The notes: generated by a model not told the origin, from the letters alone. 64,000 nucleotides of DNA from Chlorobiota bacterium (GCA_028287785.1 JAQBOZ010000024.1:62001-126000); one strand, 5' to 3'. Shown: positions 27,201 through 36,883, counted from the stretch's first letter. Numbers and translations: made by a program.

Positions 27201-28010
27201 TTACCGCGCCAGTGTGACGAAGACATCGAAGAGCGCGTGCGTCATCGCCGCAATGCCGAATCCTCGCCAGAGGTAGATGCCGTTCAACGCCAGCCCCATC
27301 AGGAACCGGAAGGTGAAGCTCTGGAACGTGAAGCGATCGCCAAGATCGCCGATATAGTGAACCGAGCTGAAGATCAGGGCGCCGATAACCGCGGCGATGA
27401 TATAGCGGAGCCGGGGGGTGGTGATCATGAATTTCAGAATCCACACGAGGGTGGAAACCAGAATCAGCCGGAAGAGCAGTTCCTCGTACACGCCGGCGCC
27501 AAGCGACAGAACAAGCTCGTGCGTGGTCCCGAGCTGGCCGGCAACCTGAAGCATCGGCATCCAGATCGTGCTGAAAAGCTGCGAGACGAACGATGCCACC
27601 ATCAGCCCGATCGCCACGCCGTAGACGGCGCTCTCCAGAAACATCAGCCCGAAATATCCCGGCCGGAAGGGGAGCCGCAGCCGTCGCTCGTACCACATGA
27701 TGCCGGCGCCGACCGCCACGATCACGACGCTTACCCAGATCGTCCCATGAATTCCCGCATAGCCCAGAATTGTTTTCAGGAGAAGATCGGCGCCGATCCT
27801 GATCTGGTTGGCCTCCCCCTTGTTGATCAGCCAGATTCCAAGCTCGTAGACGATAAGCAGCGGAAGGACGAACATGTAGCTGTAGGTCAGTGTCTTGGTA
27901 AGACGGAGATACTCGCTGCGTGGCCGTATCCCGCTGGCCGCGTTCAGCGCCTGCTCCACGGGATTGTGGGTCGGGGAAACCGGCGGGCGCGGGGAAAGAG
28001 GGTCGCTCAT
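27201..28010 (-). CDS. CPBP-family intramembrane metalloprotease
   Basis: A 269-residue integral membrane protein with about seven or eight hydrophobic segments. The Abi/CPBP motifs are present: EELLFR (glutamate pair and arginine, in GVYEELLFRLI), FSSVHY with the metal-binding histidine, and a final HALFDVF. Family members are Rce1-like proteases of the cytoplasmic membrane; their bacterial substrates are mostly unknown. The ATG at 28010 gives a 40-residue soluble N terminus; an in-frame start at 28064 is possible but poorly supported. Confidence 0.87.
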   Translation of the reverse strand: MSDPLSPRPPVSPTHNPVEQALNAASGIRPRSEYLRLTKTLTYSYMFVLPLLIVYELGIWLINKGEANQIRIGADLLLKTILGYAGIHGTIWVSVVIVAVGAGIMWYERRLRLPFRPGYFGLMFLESAVYGVAIGLMVASFVSQLFSTIWMPMLQVAGQLGTTHELVLSLGAGVYEELLFRLILVSTLVWILKFMITTPRLRYIIAAVIGALIFSSVHYIGDLGDRFTFQSFTFRFLMGLALNGIYLWRGFGIAAMTHALFDVFVTLAR

Positions 28011-28136
28011 AAGTTCGTAGGGTCGTAATTGCTGAGGTTCATCGATGCCGCGATGGCACGGCATCGGAAGCGGTCGATCATCATCGGCCGCAAACGCTGT
28101 TCCTTATCGGGGTAACTTATGAACCGAACGTGGTTA

Positions 28137-28142
28137 TATATT
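28137..28142 (+). promoter_or_regulatory. TATATT promoter-like box before the outer-membrane barrel gene
   Basis: TTATATATTCACCG lies about 95 nt before the start at 28234 and matches the box before the M43 gene (17775), down to TATATTCACCG. Confidence 0.35.
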
Positions 28143-28233
28143 CACCGTTGGAAGCAACCTGCGCTCTTTTCGGTCTGCTCCGGCCTCGGCCGGTCCCGCG
28201 GAGAACATCGATACATCAAATTCGTTCCTGCCG

Positions 28234-29586
28234 ATGCGGTTCCTGATCGTCCCTTTCGTACTTCTGGCGCTCTTTGTTTCGGAATCGCTGCTGGCCCAGC
28301 CGTCGGGGGACGGCACCACGATCTATCCCGAGCGACTTTATCCGGGCGATAACATCGTCACCGTCTCCAACGCCAGGGGGCTGGATCGCATCCGCGGCAC
28401 GGCATCCTCCAACACGAAGGTCACGGTTCCGGCGATCTCCGGCTGTCCAACGCGGATCGATCTTCACATCTTCGTCGGCGATGCCACGACCAAGGAGGCG
28501 GCCAACCTGATCATCTACGATTGCGATGGCGCGTTCACGTCGCGGAAGATCGAGGCGGAGAACTGGGAGATCAGGCATGAGTTCACGGGGGATGTGACCG
28601 TCGGCGATTCCACATGCGTCCATTGCGAGATCAGGACAACCGATAGCAAAAAGGTCGATTCGATTGTCGTTGATGATCCGCGGTTTACGGTGAAAATGCC
28701 TCCGGGACGGAGCCCGTGGACCGCCGTGGAGAACGATTTTCGCTACGACGTCTGCTATCGGCCGACGCGCGCGGAGCGGTTCAACACCGAGATCGTCCTT
28801 CATATCCGTCGCGCCCAGCCGAACGGGGGGCTGACCACCTACATCATCAGGAAGCCGCTTACCGCCAGTTCCGTGAATCCACCGCCTCCTCCGGTGCGCG
28901 TCATCGTGCCGGTGGATACCCTTCCGCCGCTCGAGGACCCCACCACCTTCAGGAACATCGTCATGCCCACGTCGGAGTCGGTGGGGAAGGGGAGGACATT
29001 TGCCGGCACGTACGATCTGGCCGGGGTTCTGGCCGGATACGGCGTGACCGATCGGCTGACGCTGATCGGCGGCGGCGCGTTCGTTCCGGCGGCCATCAGC
29101 AGGTTCACGCTCGGGACGATCGGGGGGAAGTATGAGATTCCGGTTGGCGGGGAACTGAGCACGGCGGTCGGATTCCAGTACGGATATTCATCGACCAGGG
29201 AATCCGATATCTCGGTCTCGGCCCCGTATGCGGTGATCAGCTTGGGTGACAGGCGCCGCCGGATCTCCGTGGCGGCGGGCTATAGCTGGAAGCATCACAA
29301 TGCGTCGGGGCTGGAGTTCGACAGGAACGCCTATATCCTCGCGGTCGGCGGCGACATCACGCTCCGTCGCGGGCTCAAGCTGGCCGTTGAAACGTACGTC
29401 GTGGAGTCATCGGGGCTTGCGCCGGTGGTGGCATCGGTGCGCTGGTTCGGCGAGCATTACGCATTCGATGCCGGGCTCGGGGTTGATCTGAACGGGCTTG
29501 GCGGCGTTCACGGCACGGGTGGGCTGACCGGGGAGATCGAGCATTTCTCGGTGGCGCCGCTGCTCTCGTTTATCTGGCGCTGGTGA
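28234..29586 (+). CDS. Outer-membrane beta-barrel-like exported protein
   Basis: A 450-residue protein with a Sec signal peptide (MRFLIVPFVLLALFVSESLLA, then Q). The N-terminal half (30-215) is a soluble beta-rich region with six or so cysteines; a proline-rich linker (PPPPPVRVIVPVDTLPP) follows; residues about 255-450 alternate polar and hydrophobic residues, for example LSTAVGFQYGYSS and RRISVAAGYSWKHH, and end ...LSFIWRW with a terminal aromatic as in beta-barrel proteins. Function unknown. The last 17 nt overlap the end of the convergent CHASE2 gene. Confidence 0.65.
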   Translation: MRFLIVPFVLLALFVSESLLAQPSGDGTTIYPERLYPGDNIVTVSNARGLDRIRGTASSNTKVTVPAISGCPTRIDLHIFVGDATTKEAANLIIYDCDGAFTSRKIEAENWEIRHEFTGDVTVGDSTCVHCEIRTTDSKKVDSIVVDDPRFTVKMPPGRSPWTAVENDFRYDVCYRPTRAERFNTEIVLHIRRAQPNGGLTTYIIRKPLTASSVNPPPPPVRVIVPVDTLPPLEDPTTFRNIVMPTSESVGKGRTFAGTYDLAGVLAGYGVTDRLTLIGGGAFVPAAISRFTLGTIGGKYEIPVGGELSTAVGFQYGYSSTRESDISVSAPYAVISLGDRRRRISVAAGYSWKHHNASGLEFDRNAYILAVGGDITLRRGLKLAVETYVVESSGLAPVVASVRWFGEHYAFDAGLGVDLNGLGGVHGTGGLTGEIEHFSVAPLLSFIWRW

Positions 29587-31633
29587 TCTCCCCGTCGTCA
29601 TCGCCGGCAGCGCGCGTGGCCTCCTTGAAATTCCGCAGGCCGGGGTGATCGGACGGCTGGCAGCGGATGGTGGCTCCGCCGTAGACCAGATCGTAGAAAT
29701 CATCGCGGTTGTTCGCGTCCTCCTGCATTCCGAAATAGATGAAGGTTTCCTCGCGGTTGTGAAGCCTGCATGATGCCCGGAACGCATAGGGATGAAGATG
29801 CCCGACCTCCCCTGTCCCTCCGGTCTCCCCAGCCCGCCTGGCATATCGTTCCAGCGATTCATAGAGCTTTCCGAACTGCCCATCCTTCTCCCTGCCCTTT
29901 GTTCCGCCAAGCGTCTTGAGCGCCAGATCGGCGTAATCCGCGATCCCCTCCGTCGCCTCCACTGTCTCCTCCGTGGATTCCTCCATCTCCGCCCCCTGTC
30001 TTCTGATTTCATTAAGCGCCACATAGAGCGACCGGGCCAGCCTGAGCGCGCGTTGAAGCTCGGGATCGGAATCGATGATGGTGATGATCCCGGCGGCATC
30101 CCGCGCGGCGGCCGACGACGCGGCCAGGGCATCCGGCTGGGCGTTGAGCGCCGCGACCATTCTCCGCAGCGTCGGCGATGCTATCGTGGGCATGTCGAAT
30201 CGGAGCGCCCCCGTGCCGGCCTCCGCGAAGAGAATCGCGCAGGCCCCGTGAAACTGCGATTGAAGGAAGTGATTGCCACGCTCCATCCGCTCCTCGCTGT
30301 TCCACGCCTTCAGGATAAACCTGAGCGCCGCGGCCATCGCGGGGGAACGCAGGGAGCGGAGGCGCATGCGCCTGAGGATGTCGCGCAGCAGCCCCAGCCC
30401 CTTGTCCAGCCCCTCCATCGCGGGGACGGAAAGGAGAAGGCCGGCCAGCGGTGTGTAGATCGAGAACTTGTAGGGGGTATACCGGAACGCGAGGATCGGA
30501 AGGAGGACGCCGAGCAGAAAGAGTGTCCAGAACGTCCCGTAGAGAAGGAAGGCGCGGGAGCGCGGATTGCTTACCCGCTCGATCCGCTCGCGACTCAGCA
30601 GCCGGATCAGCACCAGGACCAGCCCCCAGATCATGTTCAACCAGAGCGGGACGATCTGCACGATCCGCCCCCGGAGTATCGTGTTGAGGATGTTGGCGTG
30701 GATCGCCACGCCGTTCATATCGGGGAGCCCCTGCTTCTCCTGGCGAAGCGGCGTATAGAACCGGTCGACGACGGACGTGACCTGTCCCTTCCTGATATCG
30801 CCATAGCCAACAAGCACCGTTTTGTCGGCGAAGATGGCCCTGAGCGCCGCCGTCCCCGCCGAATCGCCCGATGAAATCGTGTTGAAGATCGTGTCCAGCG
30901 GGATGGTGGGGAAGACCTGATCGCCCCCCGCGTCGCTGGAGCGTTTTGTCTCGCCGATGCCGGCGGCGTAGTCTATGACAAAGGTCCGCTGGCTGAACCG
31001 GTCCAGATGCGCCGCCGCCGCGCTATCCCCGAGACGCGCCACCCGCAGGTCGAACGACTCTGTCGGCCGCCCCCCCGGGTCGCCCCAGAGCGTGGTATAG
31101 GTGCGGATGGTGCCGTCCTCATCCTCCTGGAGATTGATGCACCCGAACCGGCGGTCGGGCGATCCGAAGAGCGAGGGGGGGATGCGGAAACGATTGAGGG
31201 AATCCTCGTGAAAGATGCCGAAGATCAGGTTCGGGTGGTCGGTGATGAGCGATGCCAGCATCGTATCGCCATCGGGGGCTTCCGGGCGAAGGTCCTCGAT
31301 CAGAAAGTCGACGCCGGCGACGCGGGGTTTCAGCTCCATCAGGGCGGCCAGACGAAGCGTCAGCAGCGCGCGGTCCACGCGGTCGGTGGAGTCGAAGATG
31401 GCGGCATCGTAGGTCACCACCCTGATATTGGTGTCGATCGGGAGATCGCCGTGGGTTCGGAGGACGATATCGGTGAAGTTCTCATCGTTCATCGCCGCTT
31501 CCACCAGGTCGAACTTCGGCAGATAGGTGATGATGGCGGTGAGCAGCACGGCGATACACGACGCGGCAATGATCTCGATCCCCCGTCCACGGGAGAGCCA
31601 GGAAAGAAATCGTCCTCCGGAAGTCGAGCTCAT
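29570..31633 (-). CDS. CHASE2-domain membrane protein without recognised output domain
   Basis: A 687-residue protein with one N-terminal membrane helix (about 20-40), a CHASE2 extracellular sensor domain (about 45-330: NENFTDIVLRTHGDLP region, RVVTYDAAIFD, GVDFLIEDL, DKTVLVGYGDIRKG with the terminal GVAIHANILNTIL), then three membrane helices (about 325-410). The cytoplasmic C terminus (410-687) shows no kinase, cyclase or receiver motifs. CHASE2 normally senses external signals for such outputs. The ATG at 31633 is used; the codon at 31642 is TTG. Confidence 0.8.
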   Translation of the reverse strand: MSSTSGGRFLSWLSRGRGIEIIAASCIAVLLTAIITYLPKFDLVEAAMNDENFTDIVLRTHGDLPIDTNIRVVTYDAAIFDSTDRVDRALLTLRLAALMELKPRVAGVDFLIEDLRPEAPDGDTMLASLITDHPNLIFGIFHEDSLNRFRIPPSLFGSPDRRFGCINLQEDEDGTIRTYTTLWGDPGGRPTESFDLRVARLGDSAAAAHLDRFSQRTFVIDYAAGIGETKRSSDAGGDQVFPTIPLDTIFNTISSGDSAGTAALRAIFADKTVLVGYGDIRKGQVTSVVDRFYTPLRQEKQGLPDMNGVAIHANILNTILRGRIVQIVPLWLNMIWGLVLVLIRLLSRERIERVSNPRSRAFLLYGTFWTLFLLGVLLPILAFRYTPYKFSIYTPLAGLLLSVPAMEGLDKGLGLLRDILRRMRLRSLRSPAMAAALRFILKAWNSEERMERGNHFLQSQFHGACAILFAEAGTGALRFDMPTIASPTLRRMVAALNAQPDALAASSAAARDAAGIITIIDSDPELQRALRLARSLYVALNEIRRQGAEMEESTEETVEATEGIADYADLALKTLGGTKGREKDGQFGKLYESLERYARRAGETGGTGEVGHLHPYAFRASCRLHNREETFIYFGMQEDANNRDDFYDLVYGGATIRCQPSDHPGLRNFKEATRAAGDDDGEITSAR

Positions 31634-31742
31634 GCGCGCCAATCTAGGAAGAAATGCCGGAACGTCCGGATGATAATACGCGGAAAGCCACGTCGGCAGC
31701 GCGACGCGGCTTTCCGCAGCAACTTATGCCGAAGGGCGGGAT

Positions 31743-32516
31743 CTAGTATTCCAGCTCCTCGGCCTGATCGGCGGTATCGCGCTGGAACTGCGCGTGCTTC
31801 TGGCGGAGAAGCCCGATCTGGGCGATCAACCCGAGAGCTATCGTGAAGTTCGGGCCGAACAGCTCGTACAGTCCCTGGCCGATGGCAACCGTCCAGCTTA
31901 CCGGGCCTCCCAGGCCGGCGGTGGCTACTTTCGCCAGCGCCGACTTCACGACCGAGGCCATCGTCTGGCGCAGCTTCGCCGACCGGGCTGCCGTCTGGAT
32001 TGCGTTCTGAATCCTGTCCCCCAGCAGCGATGTGCTTGCGGAGGCCAGTTGCGCGCCGATCTCATCCTCCGGGAAACCATCGCTGAAATCGATCGCGTCG
32101 CCAGCATCGGAGCCGACATTGAGAAGCTCCTGCAACGCCTGCTGATCCTCCTCGCCAAGATTATCGTACGCGAGTTTCAGGATCTTCAGGATCACCTTCG
32201 TCTCAAGCGACGACGTGGTATCGGTGATCAGCGGGCGGATGGAGAGCTTCGAGGCCACATCGCGGAGCATTTCGGCATAGGGGATTCCCTGGCCGCGAAC
32301 GAGGTTGGCGAGGCTGTTGCCGCCGAACGACGTGATCTCGTAGACGATCTCATCGACATAGCGTTTGTGATCGCCATCGCTCCCCTTGTATTCCTCCTTC
32401 AGGGTCAGCGTCTGCGATGGCGAGGCCAGGATGATGCTCACAATCGGGTCCAGATCGGCATTATCGCAATGGCGAAGGAGGGATGTGAGATCTTTATCGA
32501 ACACCGGATGTTTCAT
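31743..32516 (-). CDS. YaaW/UPF0174-like protein (DUF3944 type)
   Basis: A 257-residue protein similar in plan to E. coli YaaW: an N-terminal FDKDLTSLLRHCDNADLDP (DUF3944-like), then the hallmark SFGGNSLANLVRGQGIPYAE and LRDVASKLSI, and a Gly/Ala-rich C-terminal part (VATAGLGGPVSWTVA, then IALGLIAQIGLLRQKHAQF). The biochemical role of the family is unknown. It is separated by 109 nt from the CHASE2 gene on the same strand, so co-transcription is possible. Confidence 0.8.
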   Translation of the reverse strand: MKHPVFDKDLTSLLRHCDNADLDPIVSIILASPSQTLTLKEEYKGSDGDHKRYVDEIVYEITSFGGNSLANLVRGQGIPYAEMLRDVASKLSIRPLITDTTSSLETKVILKILKLAYDNLGEEDQQALQELLNVGSDAGDAIDFSDGFPEDEIGAQLASASTSLLGDRIQNAIQTAARSAKLRQTMASVVKSALAKVATAGLGGPVSWTVAIGQGLYELFGPNFTIALGLIAQIGLLRQKHAQFQRDTADQAEELEY

Positions 32517-32626
32517 GGCTCACTGGGTTTGATTCATCGTTTATCGGAGAGCGCGGCGGCAATGATCATGCCCGCCCGGATGAGGTCATTCCTCATTCTG
32601 TACGCTGACGTTCGCCGATAGACAAA

Positions 32627-33769
32627 TCAACCTTTGTGCCAGTACGCGGTAATCATCAGATCCTCGGCCACCGGCTCCACTTCCTGAATGTTCAGGCCAT
32701 AGGCCTCGGAGAGATGCGCCACCTCCAGACCGGCGAAGGCCGGGAAGCCGCGACCAAAGAGTTTCGGCGCCAGAAACAGGATCAATTTCTGCGACAGCCG
32801 TTCGCGAATAAACGCCCCGGCGATTCCCGCTCCCCCCTCCAGCATCAGCGATGCGATGCCGTTCTCCCCAAGCACCCGGAGCACTTCCGGAAGCCGCAGC
32901 CCCTGCGCGGTGGGGGGGGCGCCGAAGACCGTGACGCCGGCATCCCGAAGCTCGGCGGCCCGAGTGCTCTCCAGCATGGAGTCGGCGGTGAAGACGATGG
33001 TCAGATCCTGATGGCCGTCGGTGAAGAGACGGAGGGAGGGAGGGAGGGAGAGATGGCGATCCACGACGATGCGCTTCGGGTTGCGCCCGGCAACGCCGTA
33101 GCGGAGGGTGAGCGATGGATCGTCGATCTGGGCCGTGCGCGTCCCCACCATGACCGCGTCGTAGACGGCACGAAGCTGGTGAACGCGGCGGCGGGAGCTT
33201 TCGCAGGTGATCCATCGCGATTCACCGCTCGGCAGCGCCGTGAACCCATCCAGCGTCTGCGCCATCTTGATGGTCACGAACGGCGTTCCGGCGGTGATGA
33301 AATGGATATACGCCTCGTTCAGCCGTCGCGCCTCCCGTTCCAGCGTCCCGACCGAGACCTCGATCCCCGCCTCGCGAAGGCGGCGGTTGCCCCGGCCGCT
33401 CACCAGCGGGTTGGGATCGCGCATCGCCACCACCACTCTTCGGAACCCGGCGGCCACAATCGCCTCGGCACACGGAGGGGTCTTCCCATGATGGCTGCAC
33501 GGTTCCAGCGTGACATAGATGGTGGCCTGGAGCAGATCCTGCCCGGCGGCGGAGTTGAGCGCGTTCACCTCGGCATGCGGCCCGCCGTAACGCTCGTGCC
33601 ATCCCTCACCGATGATCCGCCGCTCCCCGTTCACGATCACGGCGCCCACGAGAGGGTTGGGGCTGGCGTTCCCGGCGCCCCGCGCCGCCAGATCGAGCGC
33701 ACGGCGCATCATCCGCTCGTCGAACTCCACCTGATCGAATTCCGCCGGTTCAAGATTGTTATCTACCAC
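32627..33769 (-). CDS. ribD: Riboflavin biosynthesis protein RibD (deaminase-reductase)
   Basis: A 380-residue bifunctional enzyme for steps 2 and 3 of riboflavin synthesis. The N-terminal deaminase has the zinc site PHAEVNAL and LEPCSHHGKTPPCAEAI; the C-terminal reductase begins VTIKMAQTLDGF and ends with VEPVAEDLMITAYW. The GTG at 33769 gives the usual short lead before MMRRALDLAARG and overlaps the end of the upstream lipoprotein gene by 11 nt; an ATG at 33712 would cut the lead. A tetranucleotide GGGA repeat lies inside (33034-33048). Confidence 0.93.
   Translation of the reverse strand: MVDNNLEPAEFDQVEFDERMMRRALDLAARGAGNASPNPLVGAVIVNGERRIIGEGWHERYGGPHAEVNALNSAAGQDLLQATIYVTLEPCSHHGKTPPCAEAIVAAGFRRVVVAMRDPNPLVSGRGNRRLREAGIEVSVGTLEREARRLNEAYIHFITAGTPFVTIKMAQTLDGFTALPSGESRWITCESSRRRVHQLRAVYDAVMVGTRTAQIDDPSLTLRYGVAGRNPKRIVVDRHLSLPPSLRLFTDGHQDLTIVFTADSMLESTRAAELRDAGVTVFGAPPTAQGLRLPEVLRVLGENGIASLMLEGGAGIAGAFIRERLSQKLILFLAPKLFGRGFPAFAGLEVAHLSEAYGLNIQEVEPVAEDLMITAYWHKG
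33034..33048 (+). repeat. GGGA tetranucleotide repeat in ribD (possible G-quadruplex)
   Basis: Four GGG tracts, each spaced by a single A, at 33034-33036, 33038-33040, 33042-33044 and 33046-33048. The + strand is the template strand for ribD. It encodes Leu-Ser-Leu-Pro-Pro-Ser-Leu in the reductase domain. Confidence 0.85.
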
Positions 33770-34658
33770 TCCAGGTAAGCTCCTCTCGTAAGATATATGG
33801 GGCCGGCTTTGCCGGAAGCGTCGCGATGATTCTGTAGCGGCCCGGCGCGGCACGTTCGTGCGTTCTATAATCCAGACCGCTCCAGATGGCGCGGTAGGTG
33901 ATCTCCTCGCCGACCTTCTTCGGCGCAATCTCGCCGACCATCTGCGAGAACATCAGACCTCGGGATGACGACCATATCACCTCACCGCCATCATCCATGA
34001 TCTCTATCCTGTACTGCTCTCCGTTCGGCCGGTATTCTCCCTCCGGCGCCGCTGCGGTGCGCCGCACCGTCAGCACGAACTCCATGCTGTTGCCTCTCGG
34101 TTCGGCATCCAGGCTCATTTCCAGCGGGGAGTTCTTCCGCGTCTGCGATGCATCGGCGCCGGTTCCGGGGAACGCCACCCGGCGTGTCACGCTTCCACGA
34201 TCGGTTTCGATGCTCATCAGCGCCCACGCCCCGTTGCCGTTCTTCGGCGCCCAGGCCGTCCTTGCGTAGACCATCACCGAGCCATCACCCCCCGATGCCG
34301 TGCCGCTCCGGCCGATGTCATCGGTTGTGAGGTGGGCTATCTCCGCGCCATCGGCGCCGTAGATGCCGGCGGTAAACCGCCTGATGGAGCGGAGCGCGGT
34401 CATCTCGGGGGAATCGGGGCTTCCGCCGCCGCCGACCGAGAAGCCGAGGACATATCCTGCGGTATCCTCGTTCGGGCTGACGTAGAACTGCGGGTCCAGG
34501 GCGGCAAGCGCCGAATCGATATGCCCGTTCGCATCGATGATCTTCCCGGCGGTCTGGCCTGCCTCCTCGTTCCGCGCGACGCTCTGGGAACCGTGGCAGG
34601 CGGCCGCGCTCAGCGCGAGGAGCAGCCCGAGAAACATGAGAGCAAGAGGTCGTGTCAT
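33759..34658 (-). CDS. Lipoprotein of unknown function
   Basis: A 299-residue lipoprotein with signal MTRPLALMFLGLLLALSAAAC (lipobox SAAAC). The mature part has beta-rich segments (YVLGFSVGGGG, RRFTAGIYGADGAEIAHL) and a C-terminal Ig/FlgD-like region ending in RYRIIATLPAKPAPYILREE; the 'VIWSSSRGLMFSQMVGE' piece resembles BsuPI/FlgD-type intracellular-protease-inhibitor folds. GGAGG with an 8-nt spacer decides the ATG at 34658. It overlaps ribD, so both are probably one transcript, though no functional link is known. Confidence 0.72.
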   Translation of the reverse strand: MTRPLALMFLGLLLALSAAACHGSQSVARNEEAGQTAGKIIDANGHIDSALAALDPQFYVSPNEDTAGYVLGFSVGGGGSPDSPEMTALRSIRRFTAGIYGADGAEIAHLTTDDIGRSGTASGGDGSVMVYARTAWAPKNGNGAWALMSIETDRGSVTRRVAFPGTGADASQTRKNSPLEMSLDAEPRGNSMEFVLTVRRTAAAPEGEYRPNGEQYRIEIMDDGGEVIWSSSRGLMFSQMVGEIAPKKVGEEITYRAIWSGLDYRTHERAAPGRYRIIATLPAKPAPYILREELTWSGR

Positions 34659-34869
34659 CTTCATTTCCTCCAAGTTACATCTGTTCGAGAGTGACTACCA
34701 ACGGAACATCGCTACGATCCATCCAGCCGCTGAAATGTTTAGCGACCGGAACGGAATGCCGGAGAAGGGGAGCCAGCGGCGGGGCCGCGCAACTCATTCC
34801 CGCCGGCCCGATCGAATTTGAATTGCATGGCGATTGATGTCGCGTAGGGCTGGAGTTTTATCTTCGCGT

Positions 34870-35346
34870 ATGACATATCACGAACGATTCATGCGGCTTG
34901 CGCTGGCCGAGGCCGAGCGGGCATACGAAGAGGGGGAGGTTCCGGTGGGGGCCGTGGTTGTAAAGGGGGACAGGGTGATCGGCAGGGGGTATAATCTTAC
35001 CGAGCGGATGGCAGATCCCACGGCTCACGCGGAGATCATCGCCATCACCGCCGCCGCCGCCGCCCTGGAGAGCTGGCGTCTTGAGGGATGCCGGATGTAC
35101 GTTACGCTGGAGCCGTGCCCGATGTGCGCCGGGGCCATCGTCAACGCGCGGCTGGATGCGCTGCTCTTCGGGGCGTACGATGCCAGGGCCGGCGCCGCCG
35201 GCACCCTTTTCACCATCACGACCGATACGCGACTGAACCATCAGGTGGAGACGCTTGGCGGCGTGCTCGATGACGATTGCGCGGGGCTTCTCAAGGCGTT
35301 CTTCAGGACGCGCCGCGGGAAGCCATCGCCTGGGGAGGGCGCATGA
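34870..35346 (+). CDS. tadA: tRNA-specific adenosine deaminase
   Basis: A 158-residue deaminase that makes inosine at the wobble position of tRNA-Arg(ACG). The zinc site is His53 and Glu55 (HAEI) with Cys83 and Cys86 (PCPMCAG); [10 protein letters not shown] and [12 protein letters not shown] are typical of TadA. The ATG at 34870 is preferred over an in-frame ATG at 34834. The stop overlaps rsmI (ATGA), so these two are co-transcribed. Confidence 0.94.
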   Translation: MTYHERFMRLALAEAERAYEEGEVPVGAVVVKGDRVIGRGYNLTERMADPTAHAEIIAITAAAAALESWRLEGCRMYVTLEPCPMCAGAIVNARLDALLFGAYDARAGAAGTLFTITTDTRLNHQVETLGGVLDDDCAGLLKAFFRTRRGKPSPGEGA

Positions 35347-36104
35347 ACGGGGCACATAACGGCGTTCTCTATGTGGTTCCCACGCCGATCGGCAATCTGG
35401 AGGATATCACCCTCCGGGCGCTCCGCGTGCTGCGGGAGACACCGGTGATCGCCTGCGAGGATACGCGCGTAACGTCCGGCCTTCTGCGGCATTTCGAGAT
35501 CCCCCACAAGCGGCTGATCAGCTACTTCGCGGGGAACGAGGCGGCGCGCGTGGCGCAGATCGTGGCGATCATCCTGAGCGGAGAGGATGTCGCGCTGGTG
35601 AGCGACGCCGGCACTCCGGGGATCAGCGATCCGGGGACCAGGCTGATTGCCGCGGCAATCGAGGCCGGCATCCGCGTGGTGCCGCTTCCGGGGCCGACCG
35701 CCCTTGCCACCGCCGTCACCGCCAGCGGGCTGCCAACCGACGCCGTGGCGTTCGAGGGGTTTCTGCCGCACAAGAAAGGACGCCGCACGGCAATCGCGAA
35801 GCTGGTCGCCGAGGAGCGGACGATCGTCTTCTACGAGTCACCGCACCGCATCGTGAAAACGCTTCGGGAGCTGGCGGACGTGCTTGGCGAGGATCGCCCG
35901 GCGGCGATATGCCGGGAGCTTACGAAGCTCTACGAGGAGATCAACCGCTCCACCCTTGGCGCACTCCACGCCGATTATTCGGGCCGCGCGGCGATCAAGG
36001 GGGAGTTCGTGCTGGTGGTGAGGGGAGCCGCGAAGGCGGAGAAAAAACGTGGCGACAAATATTCCCGCAGCGAGCCGGAAGAAGATGCTGATGACGGGGA
36101 ATAA
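35343..36104 (+). CDS. rsmI: 16S rRNA (cytidine-2'-O)-methyltransferase
   Basis: A 253-residue SAM-dependent enzyme that methylates the 2'-O of C1402 in 16S rRNA. The tetrapyrrole-methylase fold is seen in [43 protein letters not shown] and [16 protein letters not shown]. It is translationally coupled to tadA (ATGA). The tail after residue 235 is Lys/Glu/Asp-rich. Both products act on translation RNAs. Confidence 0.95.
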   Translation: MNGAHNGVLYVVPTPIGNLEDITLRALRVLRETPVIACEDTRVTSGLLRHFEIPHKRLISYFAGNEAARVAQIVAIILSGEDVALVSDAGTPGISDPGTRLIAAAIEAGIRVVPLPGPTALATAVTASGLPTDAVAFEGFLPHKKGRRTAIAKLVAEERTIVFYESPHRIVKTLRELADVLGEDRPAAICRELTKLYEEINRSTLGALHADYSGRAAIKGEFVLVVRGAAKAEKKRGDKYSRSEPEEDADDGE

Positions 36105-36189
36105 GCCGGGCCCGGCGGCGATGGCATATCGTTTGACCCATCGACCCGCATTGATCGTTACGCAAACCAAAACAATCGGGAGAAGGATG

Positions 36190-36630
36190 ATGAAACAGCT
36201 CTGGAAGCCCCTTGCACTCGGCTTTCTTCTGCTTTCGCTGCCGGCATGCAACGGGTCGGGCTCGGGCGATGCCGGCGCGACGCTTGATTCAGCCGGGAAG
36301 AAACTGAAGGAGGCGGGCAGGGAGATCGGCGGGAAGATTGATACCGCCGCCGCCGGCATCAAGACGGAGATGGACGAGTCGCAGATGCAGGCCGCGCTCA
36401 ACCGCTTCAACGGGCTTGAGAATGTGAAGCTGGATCTGAGTCGCGATGGGGTTGCCACGCTTACCGGTGGCGTCGCGACGGTGAAGGACAGGCAGTTCGC
36501 GGAGGAGACGACCTCCAAGATGAAGAACGTGAGCAGCGTTGTCAACCAGATCAACGTCGGCGGGCATGGGGATACGACGAGGGTTCCATCGCGCGATACG
36601 GCGACGGGACGGAGCGCCACGAAGAAGTAG
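36190..36630 (+). CDS. BON-domain lipoprotein
   Basis: A 146-residue lipoprotein with signal KQLWKPLALGFLLLSLPAC. A helical segment (SAGKKLKEAGREIGGKIDTA) is followed by a BON domain (ALNRFNGLENVKLDLSRDG, ATLTGGVATVKDRQ, VSSVVNQINV), usually a phospholipid- or peptidoglycan-associated module of the periplasm. GGGAG 7 nt upstream supports the ATG at 36190; 36187 is the adjacent ATG, and the long frame from 36049 is unlikely. A terminator follows directly. Confidence 0.8.
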   Translation: MKQLWKPLALGFLLLSLPACNGSGSGDAGATLDSAGKKLKEAGREIGGKIDTAAAGIKTEMDESQMQAALNRFNGLENVKLDLSRDGVATLTGGVATVKDRQFAEETTSKMKNVSSVVNQINVGGHGDTTRVPSRDTATGRSATKK

Positions 36631-36656
36631 CAGATCCCGCCCGATCTTTTTACCAG

Positions 36657-36684
36657 ACGCGGAGCCGGCAATTGCTCCGCGTTT
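36657..36684 (+). terminator. Terminator after the BON lipoprotein gene
   Basis: ACGCGGAGC (36657-36665) pairs with GCTCCGCGT (36674-36682) around a short loop; the T-tract is short. Confidence 0.7.
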
Positions 36685-36883
36685 AGTATTATCACCCCAT
36701 ACCACGGAATGCCTTGGAGCTCCCGAGAGGGGCTAATGGAACGGGCCGTCCGCCTGCTGAAGGGGGCTGTTCGGGACCTGTCGTTATCAGCTTCCGGGAA
36801 ATCCTCGTTCAACGCCTTTCACGGGCATTGTTCGGAGCTTCAAGGCCCGCCGAATCTTCACGCTCATTATTTCCGGACGTTTC

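Noticed and set aside
29792-30874. 360-residue frame on the + strand opposite the CHASE2 gene
   Set aside because: Arg/Pro/Gln-rich shadow composition, common in GC-rich antisense frames; no RBS and no domain.
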